The position numbers and the translations under genes are program-made. A DNA stretch of 64,000 bases from Protopterus annectens (Eukaryota > Chordata > Ceratodontiformes > Protopteridae): NCBI RefSeq assembly GCF_019279795.1, contig NC_056743.1:928100081-928164080 (forward strand), in the 5' to 3' direction. The notes below the pieces were generated by a model. It was given only the letters and a program-made list of their open reading frames with translations. It did no database searches and was not told the DNA's origin. This document shows, one piece after another, positions 54,806-64,000 of this stretch (positions are counted from its first letter, which is position 1; the number at the start of each line of letters is the position of its first letter).

Positions 54806-55235
54806 CAATAGTTGTGTAAATTCTTACAACAACCATAGATGCCCTTCTCTTCCATGTTGCAGTATTCGTAACCTTAGGGTTAGCCTCTGTCTATCAACCC
54901 AAATGTCGGGGCCAGTATACAAAAACCTTAGTCACTGCAAGGTACATGGGACATCTGACACTGGACGCAGGGTGCGTAGGCCATAGAAGTGACGTCTGCA
55001 CGTACCTTCCTCAGAAGTGAATGCCCCAGTTGGACACCAGTCCTAGGATAGCTGCACAAGTCCTGAATCATCCAGCAAAGCCTTTTTTTTTTCTTTTCCA
55101 AGGGGAAGAAGTGTGGTACAGAATACTGCAACATGGAAGAGAAGGACATCTATGGTAAGATTTTACAAACTATTCTACGTCCTTCTATTCTTCTGTTAAA
55201 GTACTCGTATCCTTTGGGTGAGTGCCATAGCTCAA
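54806..55235. repeat. Left terminal repeat and internal complementary region, DIRS copy 5
   Basis: The left repeat contains gttgcagtattcgtaacctt; its reverse complement is found at about 60295-60318. The internal region 55105-55235 contains tggaagagaaggacatctat (complement of the left end) followed by tacgtccttctattcttctg (complement of the right end). Confidence 0.85.
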
Positions 55236-55363
55236 AGGGGCGAAGAAGAGGGTGGTTTGGAACTATTTTCCAAAAATCCATGCAGGATTGCCCTAGCAAA
55301 ACCTGCTCTAGATCTAGAGATGTGGTCCAGTTTGTGGTGTTTGGTGAAGGTAGGTACAGATGT

Positions 55364-56311
55364 TCAGGTAGCTGCTTCTAGAACAGAGGTAGTGTCTAGC
55401 CCCTTGAATAATGCTCCAGAGGAGGCTAAGGCCCTAGTGGAATGGGCTTTTACGTTGGAGTCCAGGTGTTTGCCTTGGTAGGTATAACAAAAGGAGAAGG
55501 CTTTGGAAATCCAGGTAGAAACAGTCTGCTTTGTAACAGCTTTTCCCACAGCCCTGGGGTGAATGGAGACAAATAGTTGCTCTGATCTCCTAATGGATTT
55601 GGTTTTGTCTAGACAGAATCTTAGCAGTCTGTGAACATCAAAGGAATGCAGGACTCTCCCGCTGTCATTCTGGGGCTGTGAAAAAAGGGTGGGGAGGTGA
55701 ATACATTGGTTCAGGGACAACTCATTGACCACCTCAGGCACAAAGGATGGGTAGTCCATAAGGTTACACTATCCTTGTGTTTAATAAAAAAGTATGCGGT
55801 GACCATGAGGGCCTGGAGCTCTGATACTGTCCTGGCTGATGTCAGGGCCACCAAAATCACAGTTTTCCAAATGCAGTACTTTAGAGAGGCTGTAGCTGCT
55901 GGCTCAAATAGGGCAATGGTAAGCTTCTCTAATACACAGTTCAGGTCGCAGGGTGATGGAACTGGCCTCCTGGGAAGCCTGAGGTGTAGAACTCCTTTCA
56001 GGAATAATTTCACTTGAAGTATAGAAGCAAGTGGAGGATCAGTTGGCAGACAAGCAGAAATAGCAGCAAGGTGAGTCTAAACAGGAATATGCCAACCATG
56101 CCTGCAACAATTCACAACACACAGATAAGAGAGCACCCAAGGGGAAAGCTCCTTGAAAACAGTCTAGCTGTCTTTTTAGACACCAAATGGAGAACCTTTT
56201 CCATTTGGATAGATAGGAACTCCTAGTATTGGGTTTCCTGGCCTCCTGCAGGACATTTAGCATGTTGTCAGAGTAAAGATATCTGAAAGGGATCAAAAAT
56301 CCATCACCCAC
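55364..56311 (-). pseudogene. Tyrosine recombinase of DIRS copy 5, catalytic Arg lost
   Basis: Three overlapping frames. N-terminal 56039-56311: NTRSSYLSKWKRFSIW. Middle 55711-56013: VALTSARTVSELQALM, where the other copies have SARRVSEL; the Arg immediately before VSEL, the likely catalytic one, is Thr. C-terminal 55364-55759: NVKAHSTRALASSG with the HxxR motif. The tyrosine region follows at about 55290-55364 in another frame (KHHKLD-type). It is a non-functional integrase. Confidence 0.82.
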
Positions 56312-57250
56312 AGGGTTAGGCTCAGAGATTCCAAATGGTCATGGATTAGGGATCCCTTGTCCTGTGTGAGTAGGTCCACTCTGTGAGGTAACTTGTGATG
56401 ACTGCCCCTGGCTAAATGCAGGAGGAGGGGGAACCAATGCTGTCTTGGCCAAAAGGGAGTCACCAGCAAGATTTTTAGTTTGTCCTGCTGAATTTTCATT
56501 AGGACTTTTTGTAAGAGTGGGAAGGGGGGAATGCGTACAGAAACATCCCCTTCCCATGAGATAGAAAAGGCAACAGTCACCCTCACTAGGGGGATGGATG
56601 CCCTGGTACAAAACTGTGGAAGTTGTCTGTTCAGAGGGGAGGCAAACAGATCTATTTGTGGCATACCCCACCTGTGGACTATGTCCAGAAACACATCCCT
56701 GTAATAGCATCCTTTCGTGGGACTGTGACATGGAGACGCACAAGATTTCTGCCTGAGTGTTCTGAGCTGAGGGGATACAGACAGCCTGAAGAATGACTCC
56801 ATGCTGGACCGATAATTCCCAGGCCTGGAGTGCAAGTCTGCATATCAAGTATGTTCTTGTTCCCAGTTTGTTCACATACCAAAGAACAGTAGTGCTGCCA
56901 GTGAACAACTTCAGGGGTCCTTGCTTCAGAATATCTTGGAAGACCCGCAGTGCAAAGATGAGAGCACTCATCTCTCTGATGTTGATGTGCTCCCTCCTGA
57001 AGGGGCTTGTCCATATGCCTTGCACCTTCAAGCTGCCCACAGCAACTCCCCAACCCAGGTCTGAAGCATGTGTGTACATCTCCTCGACTGGAGTTAGGGG
57101 TTGTAAGGGAAGCCCTGGGTTCAGAGAGACTTGATCCACCCATCAAAGGATCTCCTTCCTTAGGCATGGTAGGAAGGGAACAGTGTGATCCAAGGGGTGG
57201 GAGTGCTGGGTCCATGCGGACCTCAGGTACCAGTGAAGTTTCACATGTGG
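56293..57250 (-). pseudogene. RNase H and methyltransferase-like domain, DIRS copy 5
   Basis: The frame 56293-56835 reads VHRWGMPQIDLFAS, IPPFPLLQKVLMKI and LLVTPFWPRQHWFPLL, a well-kept methyltransferase-like domain. The frame 56339-57139 carries RNase H: YTHASDLGWGVAVGSLKVQG (the usual TDAS as THAS), REHINIREMSALIFALRVF and TGSTTVLWYVNKLG. The end IPSAQNTQAEILC is a degraded ADELSR motif. Catalytic Asp residues are changed. Confidence 0.8.
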
Positions 57251-58140
57251 AGTCTAGCCAGTGGCAACATGGGGATTGTAGAGGCCATATGCCCCAAGAG
57301 TCTGAGGTATTCTCTTGCTGCCATTCCAGGGGCATGGATGACAGACGATAGGTATTCCTTCAGGCTTTCTACCTTTTGGGGTGGGAGGAATGTCATCATA
57401 ACATCTGTCCTGATTCTGCACCCCAGGAAAACTTGGCCTTGGGAGGGGATTAGGCTGGATTTGGGTGAGTCTATGGTGAAACCCAGAGACTGCAGAACAG
57501 AAATGACTGCCTGGAAATGGTTCTGGAGGGTATTGTAACAATCTGCCTGGATCAAGGGGTCCTCCAGGTATGGGAAAAACTGTATCCACAGGACCCTGCA
57601 ATAGGCTGCCAATGGAATCAGACACTTGGTGAATCACCTTGGAGCAGCAGATAGTCCAAAGGGTAAAGCAGAGAATTGAAAATGTGAGGAACCCACAGAG
57701 AAGTGCAAGTACTTCCTGTATTTGGGCCGGATGGGGATATGCAGGTAGGCATCTTTGATTTCCAAGGTGGTCAAAAATGCCCGAGGCATTAGCAGTGGAA
57801 ATAGAGTCTGAAATGTAAGCATGCAAAAGGAGGGTACTTGAAGAAAAGGGTTGAGCTGAGAGAGATCCAGGATAGGTCTCCATAGACCATCCTTTCTTGG
57901 GACCAGGAAAAGTCTGGAGTAAAAGCCCCTTCCCTGTTCTGATGCAGGGACTGGCTGGATAGTCCCTTGAGAGAGGAGGCTGTCCTAGACTGGTTGGAAC
58001 AGGAGCAGCTGTTCCTTTGGTGGCTGTGGGAAACCTCTTAAGAGTGGAGGAATGGTCCAAGTCATGAAATAACCTTTTTCTATGATTGACAAGACCCACT
58101 TGTCTGAGGTAATGCTTTTCCAGAAAGGGAGACAGTGAGA
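57241..58140 (-). pseudogene. Reverse transcriptase of DIRS copy 5, YLED active site
   Basis: The frame 57634-57822 reads LTTLEIKDAYLHIPI (first catalytic Asp in IKDAY) and FSALPFGLSAAPR. The frame 57241-57612 reads FFPYLEDPLIQADC, so YLDD has become YLED. The frame near 57870-58099 contains the LVPRKD and PILDLSQLN region shifted. The pre-RT segment ITSDKWVLSIIEKGY is at about 58080-58120. An Asp-to-Glu change in the active site usually abolishes activity. Confidence 0.82.
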
Positions 58141-60008
58141 GAGTCTCTGGGAAAGGGGTATAGGATCTGGAGGGGGAGGAGGAGGAGGAGGAGGCAGGTA
58201 GTCACAGACTACCTGCCTTGTCCTGAAATGGTGGTTTCTGGGCAGGTCTGAAGGTGGCTGATGCTTTCTGGAACTCTTTTTGCCCCAAGCAGGAGTAGTA
58301 GTAGCAGAATGTTTTGTAATGTAGTGGGTCTCAGTAGGATAATTTCTGTGGAATTTAGGAATTGGTGACCCAAACAAATGTTTCAAGTCCTGCAGTTCTT
58401 TCCCCTTCACTTGAAGGGTTTTGAAAAATTCTTCCACTTGGGCCTCAAACAAGGCAATATTGTCCAAGGGAGCACCTAGAAGTTTAGCCCTGATATCATC
58501 AGGTAAGTGTCACAGCCTCAACCAACAGTATCTTCTGAGCATGGAGGCAGAGGCTACAGATCTGGCAGAGGCTCTTGCAGCATCATAACTCCATTTGATT
58601 GTTTTGTCACTTGTGAAGACAAGGAGATCAGGTTAGAGATTTGTGACTTTGTGGCTGAAGTAGGGAGGTCATCCAAGAGCTTTGAAGTCTGAGTCAAAAG
58701 GGCCAGAGAGTACTTAGACATGTAAGTCTGGCAGTTGATGGCCCTAAATGCCAGAGTTGCAGAGGTGTACACCTTCTTGCCAATTCTCACCATAGTTTTG
58801 CTGTCCTTATTAGACGGAAGGACAGAGGTAGACAGTAGCAGTCTGTTGGGTTTGTCTTCAGAGAGAGAAATGGTACCATGATCTGCAGCAGGGCAATTTA
58901 TTAGAATTCTCACCCCTTCTGGGATCTTATAAAATTTGTCAGGCCTTCTAGGAGCAGGGGGTTGGGATTCAGGATTTTTTTAGAAGCTGCAGAAAAGGCA
59001 TCTAAAGGCTGATAGGATGGGTGGAATGGTTGAAGGTGAAGATGTATCCATTTGTTGGAGTTCATAATACCTCTTTTGGACTTGAGACATTTCTGTGGAG
59101 TCTCATTTGAAAAAGTCTGTCATCCGAGAGACAATTTCTCCAAAGTTAAGGTCCTCCCCAGAGGAATCCCCTTCAGAAGAGTCCTCCTCTGGGGAGGCAT
59201 ATCTTAGAAGGGAAGGCATTTATGAAGCATAAGACAGAGAATGCCCTGAAGAGGAATCTGAAGTGTCTTCAGCCTCTATTGTAAGAGGTACTACAGTCTG
59301 AGGCCTAGGGCTGATAACAGGAGGGACAGCCAGAGGAGAAGCAGCCATGCAAGGCCTAAGGGCCATAAAGGCATTGACCAAACACTGAGAGAAAGCTTGT
59401 CAATCAGGCAAGCTCTTAGAAGGTGAAGTCACATGTTTGATTTTCTGTTTGTTTTTTAAAGAAGAAACAGGCCTAGATGGCATAGGTCCTAATGAGGGCC
59501 GAGGTTCAGAAGCCTCACTAATGGTGGAAGGACTGGTCTAGACGTTCGCAGAAAGCTGAGGTTCTTCCTCGTTGGCAGCATTCGATGTCTGCATTACCTC
59601 AACAGACGTGCTTTCAGACCTTGGTTTTGCGGCCTCCGGAAAGGTACTCACTATACCAGAGTCGGCTAATTCCATACATTCCGTTAGGTGTACCTTGGCC
59701 ACAGGGGGAACATCAGGTGGAATAGGTGCAGCAGTAGTCTCAGCCCTGGTAACTTTGGCCTTCTTTTTTGATGGCTTGATGGTATGGTAGATGGCCCTTC
59801 CACCGCAAGAGCAAGATGTTTGAGTCATTGGTTCTCTAGATAGATATTAAGAGCATGCAGACAGCAGTGAAGTCTTTGGGATGAAGACTTGACAAATTGC
59901 GCAGGCCTTATGATCGTGGTTGGGCACTACACAGAAAAGACACAGGTCGTGGGTGTCCTTTTGAGGGATCTGAGGTCCACACCTACACTTTCCTTTTCTG
60001 GATGACAT
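58140..60008 (-). pseudogene. Gag-like ORF1 of DIRS copy 5 with zinc-binding N terminus
   Basis: Start Met at 60006-60008 opens MSSRKGKCRCGPQIPQKD, followed by THDLCLFCVVPNHDHKACAI and CQVF. This Cys/His arrangement (C-C, H-C-C, H-D-H, C-C) looks like a zinc-binding module and is also visible in copy 4 (THDHRSCAVCQAF). The next frames (59538-59828) are Ser/Thr/Pro-rich. The frame 58554-58913 has MVRIGKKVYTSATLAFRAIN. The frame 57985-58467 has FKTLQVKGKELQDLKHLFGS and a nine-proline run from a GGA repeat. Stops and shifts break it. Confidence 0.78.
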
Positions 60009-60119
60009 GAATGCAGGCAGGCATGCAGTGACCAAAAAAAAAAAAAAAAAAACGAACAAGAAAAAGTCCCCAACAGGGTACTTAACTTTAAATCACAGGA
60101 TCCAACAGCAGAAACCACA

Positions 60120-60335
60120 GGATGAGCTGGTGTTCAACTGGCAGGAGAGAAGTTCTGAGGAAGCTACATGCAGATGTCACTTTTATGGACCATACAGCCT
60201 ATGGCCAACGTCAGATGTCCTACGTGCCTTGCAGTGACTAAAGCTTTTGTACACTGGCCGGACATTCGGGTCACTAGGCGCAGGCTAACCCTAAGGTTAT
60301 GAATACTGCAACATGAGAATAGAAGGACATCCTGA
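60120..60335 (-). repeat. Right inverted terminal repeat, DIRS copy 5
   Basis: Reverse complement of the left repeat over about 200 bases, including ggctaaccctaaggttatga and tgcagtgactaaagcttttg. It ends at about 60335; copy 4 gag resumes with ctgatattccacagcctgca. Confidence 0.85.
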
Positions 60336-61149
60336 TATTCCACAGCCTGCACAGAAGACCCCAATGGCAATAGAGGAGATGAGGAAAAATTAGGCACTGA
60401 AATAGGCGAAGCCGAAGGCCTCAAGGCCATAAGAGCCTTAATGAGACCCTGTGAGAAAGCATCCCAGTCCGACAAAGATGTAGAAGGAAAGGTGGAATGC
60501 CTGCTCTTTTGCTCCTTTTTAACATGCTTCTGCTGTTGAGGAGAATGGGCAAACATAGGCCAAACATCCGAGACATCCTTAGACTGAGGGGCAGGAATGG
60601 TTCCACAGTCCTCCAAAATAACAAGCTGTGGTTTCCCCAAAGTCATCCGAACTTGACGTCTGCATATCCTCGCATGGGCTAGGATCCCCTCTCCTGATGG
60701 CTTCCACTGCAGTACCCGCTGAAGAAGCGGACCATACCTTCGAACATACTACCGGGTTTTCACCAACCTCAAGGGGTACCATTGGAGAGAGTATGCACAG
60801 CCGAAGAGGTTTTGGGCCTAGCTTTGCTGACTTTTCTCTTCACAGATGGCTCAGAACTCCCAAAACCATCCATCGTGTCCCTAGCCAGACATTTGAGTCT
60901 CTGGTTTTCTAAATAAAGGTTTAAAGCAGACAGACTACTATGCAATGTCTTGGGTACAAAGGCCTGACAGACAGCACAGGAACGATGGTCGTGAGTAGAC
61001 CCTAAACATAACAAAGCTCATGACTATCCTTATGTGGAATTTGCCTTCCACACCTACACTTGCCCTACCATGATAACATTAACAACAGGCAGTAGCAACA
61101 AATTAAATCCCCTTTGGGGTACTTATCTGAAGTTGTAAGATGAAATGAA
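60336..61149 (-). pseudogene. Gag-like ORF1 of DIRS copy 4, right part (N terminus)
   Basis: The frame 60164-60646, of which only the part right of 60336 belongs here, reads STSLSDWDAFSQGLIKALMA, parallel to copy 5 near 59380. The frame 60769-61014 reads GSTHDHRSCAVCQAFVPKTL, the second half of the zinc-type segment. The first half (GKCRCGRQIPHKDSHELC) is readable at about 61020-61070 but is followed by a stop, and its start codon is out of frame. This completes copy 4 on the far side of copy 5. Confidence 0.78.
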
Positions 61150-61378
61150 TATCCAATGGCAGACCAAACTTTAGACTCAACCTTTCCAAATGGCAGTGAA
61201 AAAGTTCTGAAGATTAAGTGCGGACATCCCTTTTATGGTCAACATTATCTGTGCCTTCGTGCAACGTCCCACATACAGGCAGTAGCTTTAAGCTTTTTTA
61301 TACAGGTCGGACGTTAGGTTGTTAGATGGAATACAACCCATATGTAAAGAATACTGAAACACTGAATAGAAGGATATC
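61150..61378 (-). repeat. Right inverted terminal repeat, DIRS copy 4
   Basis: Inverted match to the left repeat at 50388-50620. Shared blocks include tgcaacgtcccac(a/g)taca, agtagctttaagctttt and gaatactg(a/c)aac. It ends at about 61378, next to PLE 3. Confidence 0.8.
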
Positions 61379-61530
61379 TACAGTACACACAATTAAAACA
61401 AGGCACAGTTCCATATTTATTAGGACTATTTTTTAGTCTATTACTTGACAGATCTTTATAACCAAATCTGATTAACTGCTTGCTAATGCCAATGACTGTC
61501 TGGGCTAGCCTTCATAATTTGTCTTTCAGA
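61379..61530 (-). pseudogene. PLE 3, linker before GIY-YIG (right of DIRS copy 4)
   Basis: The minus strand reads QTVIGISKQLIRFGYKDLSS, then NKYGTVPCFNCVYC. This is the Cys-pair linker between RT and GIY-YIG seen in PLE 1 as CGHCKIC. It joins directly, across DIRS copy 4, to TTILFINQDINFVHHV at 50387. RT sequence further right was not recognised. Confidence 0.62.
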
Positions 61531-64000
61531 GCTTCATATGAGATGTCCAAGACCATGTTCAATATGTCTGATGATCTCCTCCAAATATCCAATGATGGGC
61601 ATTTGGCAAACTGCCCTAAATTCTGAAGTAGTAGAGGTACGCAACAAGCTACTCTATCATATGGGAATGTATTCAGACCCGGATTCAGCTAACATCCTAC
61701 AGAGGTCTCCAGCAACATTACTGTCAGGTGTGCCACTAGGGTTTTATACAGCTATTTGAATTTCTCTTTAATCCTGTAATATCAATTTACTTTTTGTGGA
61801 AGGTGGCTGGATATATGGATTCAGGGACATATGCTCAAGGGCATTCTCAAACATCAGAGGTAAAGGGGGGGTACCATAAGTGGGTTGGGCCCCTCCATGC
61901 TTACCAGGTCAAAATATCTGTTTTACTCCAACATACCCTTGAAGTTGCACCTAAAGCTCTCTCACATTAGGTTTAGGTTATCATCAAATGACGCATCATC
62001 TGGAGGGCAGCTCTAGGAGACTAGATCCTTGTTACTGGTATCAAAGACCACAGGGAAAGAAATCTGAATAAATATCTCAGATCCTCCACTTCTACAATAG
62101 ACACCAACAAATAAGAAGGAAGGCTTATCCCTAATAGAGGGTTGTCCAGTCTGAATGAATTGTCTGTAAAGCTTTGACATATACCTCAACAAACAATCTG
62201 TACTCAAAAGCAGGATTATACATTGGCACAACAGCAGACATTACTTTGTTGACAAATCTCATTGGCACAGAAAAAAGAAAATTTATCAACAAGGCCTTCC
62301 TGACCATTGTCTATAGTACAGTATATGATGACATACAACTATGACAAATGAACCATAACACTTAAGGATCAGACATTCTTCATGGGCACCTAGAAGCTGG
62401 CATCAAGCCAAGATGTCTCAGCAAGTCCTTAGGCTGCAAAGCAGCAGCTGAATTCCTAATCCCACTGTCACCTTTCAAAGCAGTAAGAAAAGAAGGAATT
62501 TATCACGCAATAGGACATGGGCTTGTGGGTGTACAAAGCAAATACTCACTGGAAACAAGTTTACAGCTCCTATGGAGTGACTTGGTCACTAAAGTTTCTC
62601 ATTTTCTGCCACTGATGATTTAATGTGGGTTTTCTTCAGTCACTCCATTTTGAGTGCATGTCTTTTTTTTTTGGGGGGGGGGGGGCTCTGCAGGTTCAGC
62701 CCAATGGCTCCCCTTCCTGCACCCAAATGAACCATCTGTTCCTCCACTGAGGTGAGAGACATCTGGCCAATTTGTTCTCTGGTGCAAGCAAGAGCAGGAT
62801 TATGAGAGCAAGTCAGTTTACAGATCCTGTGGCTTGTCCTATCCCTATTCTCATCTCCTTGGCAATCTGTGAGCTCCACTACAGGTGCCTTGGGAGATGC
62901 ATGCACACATCCATGCATGCTCAGTCTCCTAACTGAGCAGTAAACTGTTTGCAGTGCAGGCATACAAAGCTCTTCATGGTGACAGTGATATGCCTGCATT
63001 CTTGAAAGTACTGCCAGTGCATTCAGACAAGCTGCTTCACTCCCCCAAGGATGTCGGCAGCTCACTCTCATCCTCCCCAATATGGTCCCTTAATCTTTCA
63101 TGCCACTAGTTAAACAGAGGTCATCTGGAGTGCAGTGGGGTTTTATCACTCTATGTCATGGGGACAGGTGATTTTATGTGCTTTTTGAAGTTGAAAACTA
63201 TTGATAGAAGGCTTGCCAGGAGAATAGCTGACCTTAACAAAGGTCTCTAATATCTTTTTAACTAAGTAGGACAGGAGATTTGTGGCCCTACTTGTCAAGG
63301 CTTTTTTTTTCTAAAAATGAGACACTAGCCAGCACTGTGGCATAGAGGGAAAAGGACCTGTCATTGGCCCAGGCAACTGAGGTTCAATTAGCATCTTTAG
63401 TGTCTAAGGCACTGGAAAGTAAAGATGGTTATATGCCCATTCTTGGGAGCAGAGTGCTTGTGCCTAGATACTCTTCATGCTCAATCTCTGGCAGGGGGTT
63501 GGAGATATGGAGGGAGATGTTGTCTGAACTGAGAAGGAATGAGGACATCTGCAGAGTCCTGATGAAAGTGGGATGACATGTCAAGCAAGTGCACATTGCA
63601 CACCCACCCATCAGAAGTCAACAGAGAAGCCTGTGGAGCAACGAGAAGCTAAGGCCTAAGTAGAACCCTCCCCCAGCACAAAATTGATGCACCACTGGGA
63701 TTCCTTGATATCCTCACTGACCCTGAACATGGGTTGGAGTAACTATGATGGATGAGGAGAGGCACTGGTGGTAGCTGGTGGCCAGCTATGGGCTGCAAAA
63801 AAAAAAAAAAAAGTAGCTATGTGGAATGGGACAATAATGAAAGCAGGCGACGTACTGTTCCTCCTACAGTGCGAATCCTTAAGCAGAAGTTGTCTTCTGT
63901 ATACAGATTTCTTGGAGTGCTTTTCCGAGAACATCAGGAATCTCAACAAATTTGAAAAGTTGAGGAGCATCTCACAGTGCTGCTGGTGGACATTTGTCTC
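61531..64000. other. Unassigned right end of window
   Basis: Contains short open frames on both strands (for example 62640-63080 minus, Cys/His-rich, and 63752-63955 plus), without a motif I can assign. Homopolymer runs lie at about 62667-62687 (T then G) and 63798-63812 (A). A decayed 5' part of PLE 3 is expected here but was not recognised. Confidence 0.4.

Larger units (their letters stand above)
54806..60335 (-). mobile_element. Complete-length DIRS retrotransposon, copy 5, inside copy 4
   Basis: The left terminal repeat (54806 to about 55050), internal complementary region (55105-55235) and inverted right terminal repeat (60120-60335) are all present. Minus-strand order is gag, RT, RNase H, methyltransferase-like domain, YR. 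It is about 5.5 kb, the same family as copy 4 but distinct in sequence. It sits inside the gag gene of copy 4. All frames are broken, so it too is inactive. Confidence 0.9.
50388..61378 (-). mobile_element. DIRS retrotransposon, copy 4, split by DIRS copy 5
   Basis: The left end (50388 to about 50620 terminal repeat), YR, methyltransferase-like domain, RNase H, RT and part of gag are at 50388-54805. The rest of gag and the right terminal repeat are at 60336-61378. Read across the gap the gag order is continuous. The whole element is about 5.5 kb without copy 5. Both ends abut PLE 3 sequence, and no duplication of target sequence is evident. Confidence 0.85.

Noticed and set aside
60031..60052. 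Poly(A) run as a retroposon tail
   Set aside because: It lies just upstream of the gag start in DIRS copy 5, inside the element, with no adjoining retroposon body or duplication.
61538..61759. Plus-strand frame with LLSGVPLGFYTAI
   Set aside because: Superficially resembles an RT GVPQG motif but lacks any other RT motif; the opposite strand reads as PLE linker nearby.
62640..63080. A 146-codon Cys/His-containing minus frame
   Set aside because: No zinc-finger spacing or known motif, and it runs into a homopolymer; treated as chance.
1..64000. Prokaryotic-type features (operons, CRISPR arrays, ribosome binding sites)
   Set aside because: Transposon content, splice-like signals and base composition are those of a vertebrate nuclear genome; no CRISPR-like spaced repeats were seen.

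Overview
The window is nuclear DNA from a vertebrate whose genome is crowded with transposable elements. It is AT-rich and holds no confident host gene. Nearly everything recognisable is transposon: five DIRS-type tyrosine-recombinase retrotransposons plus one isolated DIRS end, three Penelope-like elements (PLEs), CR1/L2-type LINEs (one with an esterase-like ORF1), a split L1, several tRNA-derived SINEs, foldback DNA elements and one ~160-bp tandem repeat. This mix of abundant DIRS, CR1/L2, L1 and GIY-YIG PLEs suggests an amphibian (salamander or caecilian) or a lungfish. The species is an inference; no host gene was identified by homology.

Layout. 409-4975: DIRS copy 1, minus strand, 5' truncated, with an open reverse transcriptase/RNase H frame. 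4976-7390: unassigned, with one candidate host coding exon (6459-6631, minus). 7391-14092: DIRS copy 2, complete with both inverted terminal repeats and the internal complementary region, inserted in a short local tandem repeat. 14350-16790: PLE 2, minus, degenerate. 17030-19180: SINEs, a foldback element and the tandem repeat. 21380-24125: CR1/L2-type LINE A, plus. 24130-27340: LINE C, minus, split by LINE B. 27854-35735: PLE 1, plus, with its head-to-tail partial copy, split by a ~4-kb insertion that holds a long-TIR DNA element, two SINEs with target-site duplications and a promoter/first-exon-like stretch. 35737-41275: DIRS copy 3, minus, with an inverted duplication in gag. 41740-49735: L1, plus, split by a short SINE-like repeat, LINE E, LINE D and a direct-repeat block. 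49737-49988: isolated DIRS terminal repeat. 49990-61530: PLE 3, minus, split by DIRS copy 4, which is itself split by DIRS copy 5. 61531-64000: unassigned.

How the genes work together. In each DIRS copy the order along the minus strand is gag, RT, RNase H, a methyltransferase-like domain, then tyrosine recombinase. The terminal repeats and internal complementary region support the circular intermediate that the recombinase integrates without target-site duplication. PLEs carry an RT with a GIY-YIG endonuclease. LINEs carry endonuclease plus RT and probably mobilise the SINEs. Almost all frames are broken by frameshifts, stops or nested insertions, so this is mostly a fossil record of serial insertion. 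The most informative observations are the triple nest at 49990-61530, the reconstructable empty site of DIRS copy 2, the interrupted PLE 1, and a few structures that known elements do not explain.
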